Both the position numbers and the translations under genes were made by a program. Below the pieces are notes generated by a model. That model did not search any database and was not told the DNA's origin. It saw only the letters and a list, made by a program, of their open reading frames with translations. A stretch of 8,663 nt of DNA from CAVPEW01 sp050247895 (lineage in GTDB: Bacteria; Actinomycetota; Acidimicrobiia; Acidimicrobiales; VFJN01): positions 1 to 8,663 of the forward strand of contig JBFWTJ010000167.1 in NCBI GenBank assembly GCA_050247895.1. Reading direction: 5' to 3'. Shown here piece by piece: positions 1-8,663 of this stretch (the stretch's first letter is position 1; each line of letters opens with the position of its first letter).

Positions 1-1374
<1,374 letters not shown>

Positions 1375-1389
1375 CCCCCGGCCGTTTCC

Positions 1390-1409
1390 GTTCCGCCGCG
1401 TCGCGGAAC
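1390..1409 (+). terminator. Possible terminator hairpin after the fumarase gene
   Basis: GTTCCGC (1390-1396) pairs perfectly with GCGGAAC (1403-1409) around a 6-base loop, 16 bases after the fumarase stop codon. No T-run follows, so this would have to be a U-tract-free terminator or a Rho-assisted site. The stem is short and the call is tentative. Confidence 0.35.
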
Positions 1410-1412
1410 CGG

Positions 1413-1441
1413 TTGCGCGTGGTCGCTCCGCCACTTACGGT
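1413..1441 (+). promoter_or_regulatory. Candidate promoter for the M6 protease
   Basis: TTGCGC (1413-1418) and TACGGT (1436-1441) are separated by exactly 17 bases. They fit the actinobacterial housekeeping pattern of TTG at -35 and TAnnnT at -10. Transcription would start near 1448, giving a leader of about 68 bases. The match to consensus is partial, so this is a suggestion from spacing and position. Confidence 0.35.
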
Positions 1442-1505
1442 GCCGCCGTCCCGGCAGGGCCTGGGCATCCCGGCAGCGACGAGGTGGCGGGCGCATCCAC
1501 CAGCC

Positions 1506-1511
1506 AGGAGG
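1506..1511 (+). promoter_or_regulatory. Ribosome-binding site of the M6 protease
   Basis: A perfect AGGAGG lies four bases before the ATG at 1516. The spacing is on the short side, but no other start in this frame combines such a site with a signal peptide, so it fixes the start. Confidence 0.8.
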
Positions 1512-1515
1512 AACC

Positions 1516-3990
1516 ATGCGCAAGGTCACCGCCACGTTGACCGCGTTCGGCCTCGGGTTGGCACTCGCCGGTCCCCTCGGGGGGCCGGCCGGCGCCGCAC
1601 CACCCGACCGACCCGTCGACCGCGCCGGCAGCCGACCGGCGGCCCACGGCCAACCCGAGCACGTCCCGGGCGCGCCCGGCGAAGAAGGCCACGAGGGCCA
1701 CGACGGCCACGAGCTGCCCAACCCCTTGGAGGACAAGCGGCGCGAGATGCGCGAGCAGGCCATCACCCAGCTGATCGCCGGCGAAGCGGTCGTCGAGCGG
1801 GTCAACGGCAGCGAGGTGGTCAGGATGGGATCGACCGAGGGCAGCGCCCCCGGTCCCCTCACCAGCCGCAGCGGCGGGCACGGCCCGGCCGGGCGGGTCG
1901 CCCCCCGGAGCCAGTACGTGGAGCTGGCCAACGAGCGGACCGACCGCGTCTTCACGCTCCTGGTCGAGTTCGGCGACGAGCGCCACCCCGACTACCCCGA
2001 CGTCGACACCGATCCGGCCACGCCGGGCCCGTCCACCTTCGAGGGCCCGGTCCACAACGCCATCCCCGAACCCGACCGCAGGGTCGACAACACCACGGTC
2101 TGGGAGCCCGACTTCAGCCAGGCGTACTTCCAGGAGCTCTACTTCGGCACCGGGCGGGGCGTCGAGTCGCTGCGGACCTACTACGAGCGCCAGTCGTCGG
2201 GCCGGTACTCCGTCGACGGCACCGTGACCGACTGGGTCCGGGTCCCCTACAACGAGGCCCGGTACGGCCGCAGCGACGGCTACCCGTGCGCCGAGAAGGT
2301 CTGCACCAACGTGTGGGACCTGGTCGACGACGGCATGGACCGATGGGCCGAGGACCGCGCCGCGGCCGGCCTCACACCCGACCAGGTCGCCGCCGAGCTG
2401 GCCACCTTCGACGTCTACGACCGCTACGACCACGACGGCGACGGCGACTTCAACGAGCCCGACGGCTACGTCGACCACCTCCAGATCGTCCACGCCGGCG
2501 GCGACCAGGCCGACGGCGACCCCTACCAGGGCGAGGACGCCATCTGGAGCCACCGCTGGTACGCCTACGCCAGCGACGCCGGCCTGACCGGCCCGGCCGA
2601 CAACCTCCTCGGGGGCGTCGAGGCCGGCGACACCGGGATCTGGGTCGGCGACTACACCATCCAGCCCGAGAACGGCGGCCTGTCGACCATCGCCCACGAG
2701 TACGGCCACGACCTCGGCCTGCCCGACCACTACGACACCACCGGCGGCCAGAACGGCGTCGAGTGGTGGACCCTCATGGCCCAGAGCCGGCTCGCCGGCG
2801 AGGGCGAGGCGATCGGGACCCGGGCCGGCGACATGTCGGCGTGGGACAAGCTCCAGCTCGGTTGGCTCGACTACGAGGTCGTCCCGGCCGGCCAGACCCG
2901 CACGCTCGAGCTCGGCCCCCACGAGTTCAACAGCGACCTGCCCCAGGGCCTCGTGGTCGTCCTGCCGCCCAAGGAGGTCACCACCGACCACGGCAGCCCC
3001 GCGGCCGGCACGGCGATGTGGTGGTCGGGCAAGGGCGACGACCTGGCCAACACCCTGACCCGGCACCTCGACCTGTCGGGCGCGTCGAGCGCGCAGCTCG
3101 ACCTCGTGGCCCGCTACGAGATCGAGTCCGGCTACGACGATCTCTACGTCCAGGTGTCCGCCGACGGCGGCGCGACCTGGGAGAGCCTGGACGGCACGGC
3201 CGGGGGCGAGCCCTTCGACCGCGACGGGAGCGACCGGCCGGCGCTGTCCCGCTCCACCGAGGGCGCCTGGGTCGACGTCACGGTCCCGCTCGACGCCTAC
3301 GCCGGGCAGGCCGTCGACCTGCGGTTCCTCTACCGGACCGACGGCGGCCTGGCCCTGGAGGGCTTCTTCGCCGACGAGATCGTGGTGCGCGCCGACGGGG
3401 TGCCTGTGGTCACCAGCGGCGCCGAGACCGGCGACGAGGGCTGGGCCCTCGACGGGTTCGTCGCCACCACCGGCATCGAGACGGCCCAGTTCCCCCACCA
3501 CTACCTGGCCTCGCACCGGACCCCGGTCTCCTACGACCGGTACCTGGCCACCGGGCCCTACAACTTCGGGTTCCCCGACCGGCCCGACTGGGTCGAGCAC
3601 TTCGCCTACGAACCGGGCCTGCTGGTCTCGTACTGGGACACCTCCCAGCTCGACAACAACACCAGCCAGCACCCGGGCGAGGGCCTGGTCCTGCCCGTCG
3701 ACGCCCACCCCCGGCCCATCTACAACCTGGCCGGTGCGCCCTGGCGGTCGAGGATCCAGGTCTACGACGCGCCCTTCTCGCTGACCCGGCCCCGGTCGTT
3801 CACCCTCCACGTGGACGGGATCGCCAGCTACCTGCGGGGCGGGGCGGCCGAACCGCGCTTCGACGACACCCGTCCCCACTGGTTCGCCGAGGTCCCCGAG
3901 ATGGGCGTGAAGCTCCCGGCGACCGGCACGACCATCGAGGTCCTGTCGGTCACCGGCACCCGGACGGTGGTCCAGGTCTCGACCACCTGA
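1516..3990 (+). CDS. Secreted M6-family (immune inhibitor A-like) metalloprotease
   Basis: Predicted extracellular zinc endopeptidase of 824 residues. Residues 1 to about 27 form a signal peptide: RK, then a hydrophobic core, with likely cleavage after AGA or AGAA (27/28). A propeptide-like region follows, with a His-rich stretch (HEGHDGH, 59-65) and the NPLEDKRR motif (69-76) common in this family. The catalytic domain begins near 120 (YVELANERTDRVF). D305, D307, D309 and D311 in DHDGDGDF form a calcium-loop-like motif typical of M6 enzymes. The zinc site is HEYGHDLGLPD: H394, E395, H398 and D404, with a Met-turn candidate at M421 (WWTLMAQ). Residues 450-650 look like a beta-sandwich domain (VQVSADGGATWESL), and the family's C-terminal domain shows YEPGLLVSYWDT at 698-709. 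There is no sorting motif or C-terminal membrane anchor, so it is probably released. The whole protein has only two cysteines, C258 and C263. The natural substrate cannot be told from sequence; nutrient scavenging is as likely as host attack. Confidence 0.93.
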   Translation: MRKVTATLTAFGLGLALAGPLGGPAGAAPPDRPVDRAGSRPAAHGQPEHVPGAPGEEGHEGHDGHELPNPLEDKRREMREQAITQLIAGEAVVERVNGSEVVRMGSTEGSAPGPLTSRSGGHGPAGRVAPRSQYVELANERTDRVFTLLVEFGDERHPDYPDVDTDPATPGPSTFEGPVHNAIPEPDRRVDNTTVWEPDFSQAYFQELYFGTGRGVESLRTYYERQSSGRYSVDGTVTDWVRVPYNEARYGRSDGYPCAEKVCTNVWDLVDDGMDRWAEDRAAAGLTPDQVAAELATFDVYDRYDHDGDGDFNEPDGYVDHLQIVHAGGDQADGDPYQGEDAIWSHRWYAYASDAGLTGPADNLLGGVEAGDTGIWVGDYTIQPENGGLSTIAHEYGHDLGLPDHYDTTGGQNGVEWWTLMAQSRLAGEGEAIGTRAGDMSAWDKLQLGWLDYEVVPAGQTRTLELGPHEFNSDLPQGLVVVLPPKEVTTDHGSPAAGTAMWWSGKGDDLANTLTRHLDLSGASSAQLDLVARYEIESGYDDLYVQVSADGGATWESLDGTAGGEPFDRDGSDRPALSRSTEGAWVDVTVPLDAYAGQAVDLRFLYRTDGGLALEGFFADEIVVRADGVPVVTSGAETGDEGWALDGFVATTGIETAQFPHHYLASHRTPVSYDRYLATGPYNFGFPDRPDWVEHFAYEPGLLVSYWDTSQLDNNTSQHPGEGLVLPVDAHPRPIYNLAGAPWRSRIQVYDAPFSLTRPRSFTLHVDGIASYLRGGAAEPRFDDTRPHWFAEVPEMGVKLPATGTTIEVLSVTGTRTVVQVSTT
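1687..1713 (+). repeat. Three tandem 9-base repeats coding Gly-His-acidic
   Basis: GGCCACGAG, GGCCACGAC and GGCCACGAG run head to tail inside the protease gene. They encode GHE-GHD-GHE, residues 58-66, in the predicted propeptide and put histidines every third residue (59, 62, 65). Such short in-frame repeats can change copy number by slippage without breaking the frame. Confidence 0.8.
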
Positions 3991-3998
3991 CCCCGTCC

Positions 3999-4036
3999 GG
4001 TCGGGGCCCGGGCACTCGCCCACCCGGGCCCCGACC
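3999..4036. terminator. Bidirectional terminator hairpin between convergent genes
   Basis: A perfect 14-bp inverted repeat: the left arm at 3999-4012 (starts GGTCGGGG, ends CCCGGG) pairs with 4023-4036 around a 10-base loop. It starts nine bases past the protease stop and lies 48 bases past the ABC-F stop on the other strand, where a shared terminator would be expected. There is no T-run on either side, as is common for stem-only terminators in high-GC Actinobacteria. The rest of the 93-base spacer shows nothing else I can support. Confidence 0.7.
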
Positions 4037-4083
4037 TCGGGGGCGGTCCGGTCGGCCACGCGGCACCGGGCGCCGCGCCGTCG

Positions 4084-5694
<1,611 letters not shown>

Positions 5695-5702
5695 CGGTCC
5701 AG

Positions 5703-5706
5703 CCTC
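5703..5706 (-). promoter_or_regulatory. Ribosome-binding site that fixes the ABC-F GTG start
   Basis: Read on the minus strand, GAGG is followed by an 8-base spacer and then GTG (5694-5692). This is the only start near the beginning of the first ABC domain with a well-placed site. Confidence 0.6.
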
Positions 5707-5720
5707 GCAGGCCGGCCCGC

Positions 5721-5770
5721 CGCGCCACGAACGGGTTGGTCGCGCCCGGGGCCGGCGCGCCACGAACGGG
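5721..5770. repeat. Pair of 15-base direct repeats upstream of the ABC-F gene
   Basis: CGCGCCACGAACGGG occurs at 5721-5735 and, identical, at 5756-5770, a 35-base period. On the minus strand the unit reads CCCGTTCGTGGCGCG, with the nearer copy 26 bases upstream of the ABC-F start. Possible binding sites for a regulator or remnants of a local duplication; function unknown. Confidence 0.75.
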
Positions 5771-5840
5771 CGACCTCGTCCCGGCCCGCAGGACCGTCCC
5801 GACGCGCGCCGCCGGGTCGCGCGTCGTCGGCCGGCTCGCG

Positions 5841-6614
5841 CTAGCGCGCCGTCCAGCCGCCGTCGACGGGGAGCGTCACGCCGGTGACGTAGCTGCTGGC
5901 GTCGCCGGCCAGGAACAGCAGGGCCCCGTCCAGCTCGTGCTCCTCGCCCTCGCGGGCCATCGGGCACTCGTGGCGGATGAAGCCGATCCCGGCATCGTCG
6001 GCCAGCATCCCCTCGGTCATCTCCGAGGCGAACCACCCGGGAGCCAGCGCGTTGACCCGCACCCCCTTGCGGGCCCACTGGCAGCCGAGCTCCCGGGTGA
6101 GGTTGACCACCGCGCCCTTCGACGCCACGTAGGACGCCTGCTTCACCGGCGCCGACGCCACCAGGCCCAGCATCGAGGTGATGTTCACGATCGAGCCGTG
6201 CCCGGCCTCGATCATGTGGCGGGCCGCGAGCTGGGACAGGTGGAACAACGAGTTCAGGTTGACCTCGACCACGTTGCGGAAGTGGTCCAGCGGCTCGTCC
6301 TCGGCCGGCATCGGGTTGGCGATGCCGGCGTTGTTGACCAGCACGTCGAGGCGCCCGTGCAGGCCGAAGGCGGCCTCGACCAGCGCTTCGCAGTCCGAGG
6401 CCACCGTCACGTCGCAGCGCACGGCGACCAGCCGCTCGCCCAGCTCCTCGTGCAGCGCCTCGAGGCGCTCCACCCGTCGGGCCGCGGCCACCACCGTGGC
6501 GCCGGCCGCGTGCAGCACCCGGGCGAAGCGGGCGCCCAGCCCGCTGGAGGCTCCGGTCACCACGGCCGTGCGGTCGTCCAGGCGGAAGGGGGCGGAGGGA
6601 TCGATGGCCAGCAC
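5841..6614 (-). CDS. Short-chain dehydrogenase/reductase (classical SDR, NAD(P)-dependent)
   Basis: A 257-residue cytosolic oxidoreductase with a Rossmann fold that interconverts a hydroxyl and a carbonyl on an unknown substrate. Visible classical SDR motifs: cofactor-binding TGASSGLG (20-27), C67-D68-V69 near the adenine pocket, NNAG (94-97), N119, the catalytic set S147, Y162 and K166 (YVASK), and a C-terminal GVTLPVDGG. The arginines R46 and R47 after the second strand (AAARR) suggest a preference for NADP(H). Length is normal for the family. The GTG at 6614 is chosen since it leaves a short lead-in before the first strand. It has no Shine-Dalgarno site, but TACGCT sits eight bases upstream, as expected for a leaderless message. 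A GTG at 6650 would add 12 residues and also lacks a clear site. The gene is divergent from the F420-type enzyme at 6751 and precedes the ABC-F gene on the same strand. Enoyl-ACP-independent alcohol, steroid or acyl substrates cannot be separated from sequence alone. Confidence 0.92.
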   Translation of the reverse strand: MLAIDPSAPFRLDDRTAVVTGASSGLGARFARVLHAAGATVVAAARRVERLEALHEELGERLVAVRCDVTVASDCEALVEAAFGLHGRLDVLVNNAGIANPMPAEDEPLDHFRNVVEVNLNSLFHLSQLAARHMIEAGHGSIVNITSMLGLVASAPVKQASYVASKGAVVNLTRELGCQWARKGVRVNALAPGWFASEMTEGMLADDAGIGFIRHECPMAREGEEHELDGALLFLAGDASSYVTGVTLPVDGGWTAR

Positions 6615-6622
6615 GGGCGCGC

Positions 6623-6628
6623 AGCGTA
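6623..6628 (-). promoter_or_regulatory. Candidate -10 element for a leaderless reductase transcript
   Basis: On the minus strand TACGCT (a TAnnnT match) ends eight bases before the GTG at 6614, so transcription would begin at or within a base or two of the start codon. No convincing -35 box is seen 17 bases upstream (GGTGCC). Confidence 0.3.
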
Positions 6629-6721
6629 GGGCGTTGACGACCTCGGGCACCCGGCCGCCGCCGCGGCCTCGACCGTCCCGCCCACCCGTGGACCCCTTGG
6701 CCGACCGCCCGGGCCGTGAAG

Positions 6722-6730
6722 TGCTACGAA
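6722..6730 (+). promoter_or_regulatory. Candidate extended -10 element for the luciferase-like gene
   Basis: TGCTACGAA combines the extended TGn motif with a partial -10 match (TACGAA) 20 bases upstream of the ATG. The TTGGCC at 6697 is 22 bases away, too far for a normal -35, so if real this would be an extended -10 promoter. Transcription would start close to the ribosome-binding site, leaving a leader of only about 13 bases. Confidence 0.3.
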
Positions 6731-6737
6731 ACGTGTC

Positions 6738-6743
6738 GGGAGG
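6738..6743 (+). promoter_or_regulatory. Ribosome-binding site of the luciferase-like oxidoreductase
   Basis: GGGAGG lies seven bases before the ATG at 6751. The same frame is open far upstream, opposite the reductase gene, so this site is what decides the start. Confidence 0.75.
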
Positions 6744-6750
6744 TCGAGGG

Positions 6751-7641
6751 ATGAAGGTTCGCATCGGCGTCGGCTTGGGCACGCGAGGGGACCTGGACGC
6801 GGCGCGGTTCGCGCAGGCCGTTGACGGCCTGGAGGCCTTCGGCTTCGACTCGCTGTGGCTCTCCGAGCGGATCAGCGGCGACATGCCCGACCCCGTCGTC
6901 GCGCTCGGCGTCGCCGCGGGGCGCACCACCCGGCTCAAGCTCGGCTTCTCCGTGCTGGTCCTGCCCGGGCGCAACCCGATGCTGCTGACCAAGCAGCTCG
7001 TCACCCTCGACCGGCTCTCGGGCGGCCGGTTGCTGCCGGCCTTCGGCCTCGGCGTGGTGGAGCCGGCCGAGCAGCAGGCCTTCGGCATCCGCCGGGGCGA
7101 CCGGTCCGCCGTCTTCGACGAGCTGATGCCGGTCGTGCGGGCCCTGTGGGCCGGCGAGGTGGTCGACCACGACGGCACCTTCACCTTCGAGCGGGCCCGG
7201 GTCGGCCCCCGCCCGGTCCGCCCGGCACTCGAGGTCTGGCTCGGGGGCATCGCCAACAGCGAGATGCGCCGCTGCGCCCGCCACGGCGACGGCTGGCTGC
7301 CCAGCATGTGCCTGCCCCGCGACGTGGCCAAGGGCATCGACGTCATCAGGACCGAGGCCGCCGCGCTGGGCCGGCGCATCGAGCCCGACCACTACGGGGC
7401 CATCGTCACCTACGTCGAGGGCCCGATCCCCGACGACCTGGTGCGCTCGGTCAACCGCCGGCGGCCCGACCTCGAGCCCGAGGAGCTCGTCGTCCAGGGC
7501 CTGCCCGCGCTGCGACGCCGCATCCAGGACTTCGTCGGTGCCGGGGCGACCAAGTTCGTCGTGGTGCCGGCGACCGAGCCGGCCGACTGGACCGCCCACC
7601 TCGGCGAGCTGGCCGAGGCCGTCCTCCCCCTCCAGGACTAG
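6751..7641 (+). CDS. Luciferase-like (LLM class) oxidoreductase, probably F420-dependent
   Basis: A 296-residue TIM-barrel oxidoreductase of the bacterial luciferase superfamily. The family uses reduced F420 or FMN for hydride transfer or monooxygenation; in high-GC Actinobacteria, single-chain proteins of this length are mostly F420-dependent. Motifs seen: first strand MKVRIGVGLG (1-10), EAFGFDSLWLSER (28-40), RTTRLKLGFSVLVLPGRNP (58-76), the hallmark LDRLSGGR (86-93) followed by a Gly-rich turn FGLG (98-101), the DGTFTFE substrate-loop region (141-147), EVWLGG (161-166) and RHGDGWLPS (177-185). The C-terminal third is shorter than in long FMN monooxygenases of about 350-450 residues. The start at 6751 has a strong ribosome site. 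The divergent neighbour is a short-chain reductase, which suggests shared control in some redox conversion, but the substrate is unknown. Choice of F420 over FMN is inferred from family and lineage, not from a diagnostic residue. Confidence 0.9.
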   Translation: MKVRIGVGLGTRGDLDAARFAQAVDGLEAFGFDSLWLSERISGDMPDPVVALGVAAGRTTRLKLGFSVLVLPGRNPMLLTKQLVTLDRLSGGRLLPAFGLGVVEPAEQQAFGIRRGDRSAVFDELMPVVRALWAGEVVDHDGTFTFERARVGPRPVRPALEVWLGGIANSEMRRCARHGDGWLPSMCLPRDVAKGIDVIRTEAAALGRRIEPDHYGAIVTYVEGPIPDDLVRSVNRRRPDLEPEELVVQGLPALRRRIQDFVGAGATKFVVVPATEPADWTAHLGELAEAVLPLQD

Positions 7642-7645
7642 CCCG

Positions 7646-7671
7646 CCGGCCACGGGCCGGACCCCGTCCGG
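7646..7671. terminator. Overlapping hairpins between convergent genes
   Basis: Two mutually exclusive stems occupy the 39-base gap between the luciferase-like and kinase genes. CCGGCC (7646-7651) pairs with GGCCGG (7655-7660) around a 3-base loop. CCGGAC (7657-7662) pairs with GTCCGG (7666-7671) around CCC. Placement suits a two-way terminator, but the stems are only 6 bp and lack T-runs. Confidence 0.4.
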
Positions 7672-7680
7672 GAGCGACCG

Positions 7681-8631
7681 TCAGGCGCCGGATGGCTCGG
7701 CGACGACCTCCACGTGGTCGGCCAGGGCGCGCACGTCGGCACCCACGCCGCTGCCCGCACCCCGCCGCGTGGCGTTGAGCGCCGCCGCCGCGGCCCCGAT
7801 CTGCAGGGCGCGGCGGGGCTCGTCGCCCCCGGCCAGCGCGGCGGCCACCGCGCCGGTGAGCGAGTCGCCCACGCCCCGGTCGTCGGTGGTCAGCAGCACC
7901 GGGCCGGTCACCCGGAAGAGGCGGCCGCCGAGGGAGGCCAGGGTGGAGCGGCCCCCGCTGCGGGTCACGATCACCGACGCCGCGCCCCGCGCCTGCAACC
8001 GCTCGATGCCGGCCCGGACCTCGGCGTCGTCGCCGCCGTCGGCCAGCCGCTCCCGGCACAGCTCCTCGTCGCTGACCTTGACCAGGTCCGGACCGCCCCG
8101 CAGCAGCGCGCCCAGCGGCGGGCCCGACAGGTCGGCCACGACCGTGCACCCCAGTCCCTTGAGCTCGACGGTCAGCCGCTCGTAGAGCTCGTCGGGGACC
8201 AGGCCCCCGTCGGCCGGGCCGCCCAGCACCGCCACCGTGGCGTCCAACGACGACGTCACCATGGCGCCGTACAGGTCGTCGGTGGCGTGCCGGTCGAGCG
8301 GGGCGCCGCGCACCTGGGCCACCTCGGTCCGGTCCCCGTCGCGCCGGTCGTGCACGTAGACGCCGTTGGCCCCCTCGGTGCCCACGACCCGCACGGCGGC
8401 GAAGGGCCCGGAGCCGAGCAGCGCCCCCACCGCCGTGCCCGCCTCGCCCCCGAGCGTGGCCACCACCGTGGTGGCCACGTCGAGCTCGGCCAGCATCCGG
8501 GCGATCCAGTAGGCCTGGCCGCCCACGTGCACGTGGGCCTCGTCGGAGCCGTCCGGCCGGGCCTCGAAGGTCACCGCCAGGCCGAGGTCGGGAGCCAGCA
8601 CCGCGGCCGACACCGCCGGGCGTTCCGTCAT
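7681..8631 (-). CDS. PfkB-family sugar/nucleoside kinase with altered motifs
   Basis: A 316-residue protein of the ribokinase/PfkB superfamily, whose members transfer the gamma-phosphate of ATP to a sugar, sugar phosphate or nucleoside. The fold is traceable: N-terminal GG motif (37-38) with the helix YWIARMLAEL, VVATLGGEAG (56-65), ADLSGPP in the middle, KVSDEEL (a substrate/Mg region often written KPNxxE), VIVTRSGG, and the C-terminal signature DDRGVGDSLTGA (250-261) with the presumed catalytic base D256. Two departures stand out. The usual DTxGAGD reads DDRGVGD, with Thr to Asp and the anion-hole Ala to Val (V254). The usual GGxGxNxA at the N-terminus reads GGQAYWIA, so the substrate-contacting Asn is a Trp (W42). 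It may have an unusual substrate or reduced activity. Start at ATG 8631, with a weak G-rich site about ten bases upstream. Upstream genes lie outside the window, so context gives no substrate. Pseudokinase is an alternative, though D256 and the frame are intact. Confidence 0.85.
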   Translation of the reverse strand: MTERPAVSAAVLAPDLGLAVTFEARPDGSDEAHVHVGGQAYWIARMLAELDVATTVVATLGGEAGTAVGALLGSGPFAAVRVVGTEGANGVYVHDRRDGDRTEVAQVRGAPLDRHATDDLYGAMVTSSLDATVAVLGGPADGGLVPDELYERLTVELKGLGCTVVADLSGPPLGALLRGGPDLVKVSDEELCRERLADGGDDAEVRAGIERLQARGAASVIVTRSGGRSTLASLGGRLFRVTGPVLLTTDDRGVGDSLTGAVAAALAGGDEPRRALQIGAAAAALNATRRGAGSGVGADVRALADHVEVVAEPSGA

Positions 8632-8663
8632 GGCGCACCGGTTCCCCCCGCAGGGCCCGGCCG
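8632..8663. other. Upstream end of the PfkB-family gene
   Basis: Only 32 bases remain. On the minus strand they show GGGGGGAA at 8649-8642, ten bases before the kinase ATG, which could serve as a weak ribosome-binding site. No promoter is visible before the window ends. Confidence 0.4.

Larger units (their letters stand above)
1375..1515. other. Spacer between fumarase and M6 protease genes
   Basis: A 141-base gap without a supported gene. It holds a small hairpin just after the fumarase stop (1390-1409), a candidate promoter (1413-1441), and a 9-base direct repeat, TCCCGGCAG, at 1449-1457 and 1468-1476. The repeat would fall at or just after the predicted transcription start and could be an operator or chance. 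The protease ribosome-binding site closes the region. Confidence 0.6.
5695..5840. other. Spacer between the reductase and ABC-F genes
   Basis: 146 bases with no supported gene. It is extremely GC-rich and contains no TA dinucleotide, so no TAnnnT-type -10 element can be drawn for the ABC-F gene on the minus strand. It contains a pair of 15-base direct repeats. Either the ABC-F gene is read through from the reductase gene or it uses a promoter type I cannot recognise. Confidence 0.6.

Noticed and set aside
1435..4059. 874-residue minus-strand open frame opposite the protease
   Set aside because: It is antisense to a well-supported M6 protease. Its Val/Gly/Asp/Ala-rich sequence mirrors complementary codons and has no motif.
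5695..6078. N-terminal extension of the ABC-F frame into the reductase gene
   Set aside because: The extension is Arg/Gly-rich, overlaps the reductase coding sequence, and lacks a ribosome site; the GTG at 5694 has one and begins at the domain edge.
6634..6639. TTGACG resembling a -35 box on the plus strand
   Set aside because: No TAnnnT-like -10 element lies 16-19 bases downstream, and it sits too far from the luciferase-like start.
6178..6750. Upstream extension of the luciferase-like frame opposite the reductase
   Set aside because: The extra residues are low-complexity and antisense to the reductase; the ATG at 6751 has a strong ribosome site and starts at the first barrel strand.
6615..7379. 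Upstream extension of the reductase frame opposite the luciferase-like gene
   Set aside because: The added sequence is Ser/Pro/Arg-rich and antisense to a supported gene; the SDR fold begins after 6614.
6724..7653. 309-residue minus-strand open frame opposite the luciferase-like gene
   Set aside because: Antisense shadow with Gly/Val/Asp/Ala-rich composition and no motifs.
7451..8638. 395-residue minus-strand frame overlapping the kinase
   Set aside because: Out of frame with the PfkB motifs and almost wholly Arg/Gly/Ala/Pro.

Overview
The window reads as chromosomal DNA from a high-GC, F420-using actinobacterium. The base composition is visibly very GC-rich, third codon positions are almost all G or C, GTG starts occur, and one gene belongs to the luciferase-like F420/flavin oxidoreductases that are abundant in Actinobacteria. 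An E. coli-type class I fumarase together with a secreted M6 (immune inhibitor A) protease would suit an Acidimicrobiia-like lineage, but that placement is inference and no ribosomal RNA or other marker is present to test it.

Layout. (1) Bases 1-1374, plus strand: the 3' part of a class I [4Fe-4S] fumarate hydratase, cut by the left window edge. (2) 1375-1515: a 141-base spacer with a small hairpin and a plausible promoter. (3) 1516-3990, plus strand: a complete secreted M6 metalloprotease with signal peptide, propeptide, zinc site, calcium-loop-like motif and C-terminal beta domains. (4) 3991-4083: a convergent spacer holding a perfect 14-bp-stem hairpin, probably a two-way terminator. (5) 4084-5694, minus strand: an ABC-F type twin-ATPase protein. 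(6) 5695-5840: a 146-base spacer with two copies of a 15-base direct repeat. (7) 5841-6614, minus strand: a short-chain dehydrogenase/reductase. (8) 6615-6750: a divergent promoter region. (9) 6751-7641, plus strand: a luciferase-like oxidoreductase, probably F420-dependent. (10) 7642-7680: a short convergent spacer with two overlapping hairpins. (11) 7681-8631, minus strand: a divergent PfkB-family kinase. The last 32 bases are its upstream region.

The genes do not form one obvious pathway. Fumarase is central metabolism (TCA cycle), the protease is extracellular, and the ABC-F protein most likely acts at the ribosome. The reductase and the luciferase-like enzyme are divergently transcribed redox enzymes that could share a control region. 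The reductase and ABC-F genes are co-directional and might be co-transcribed, although the 146-base gap with repeats makes separate control possible. I do not see a clearly new multi-gene system. The points most worth a second look are the paired repeats upstream of the ABC-F gene, the altered signature motifs of the PfkB kinase, the possible leaderless GTG start of the reductase, and the His-rich repeat and lone cysteine pair of the protease.
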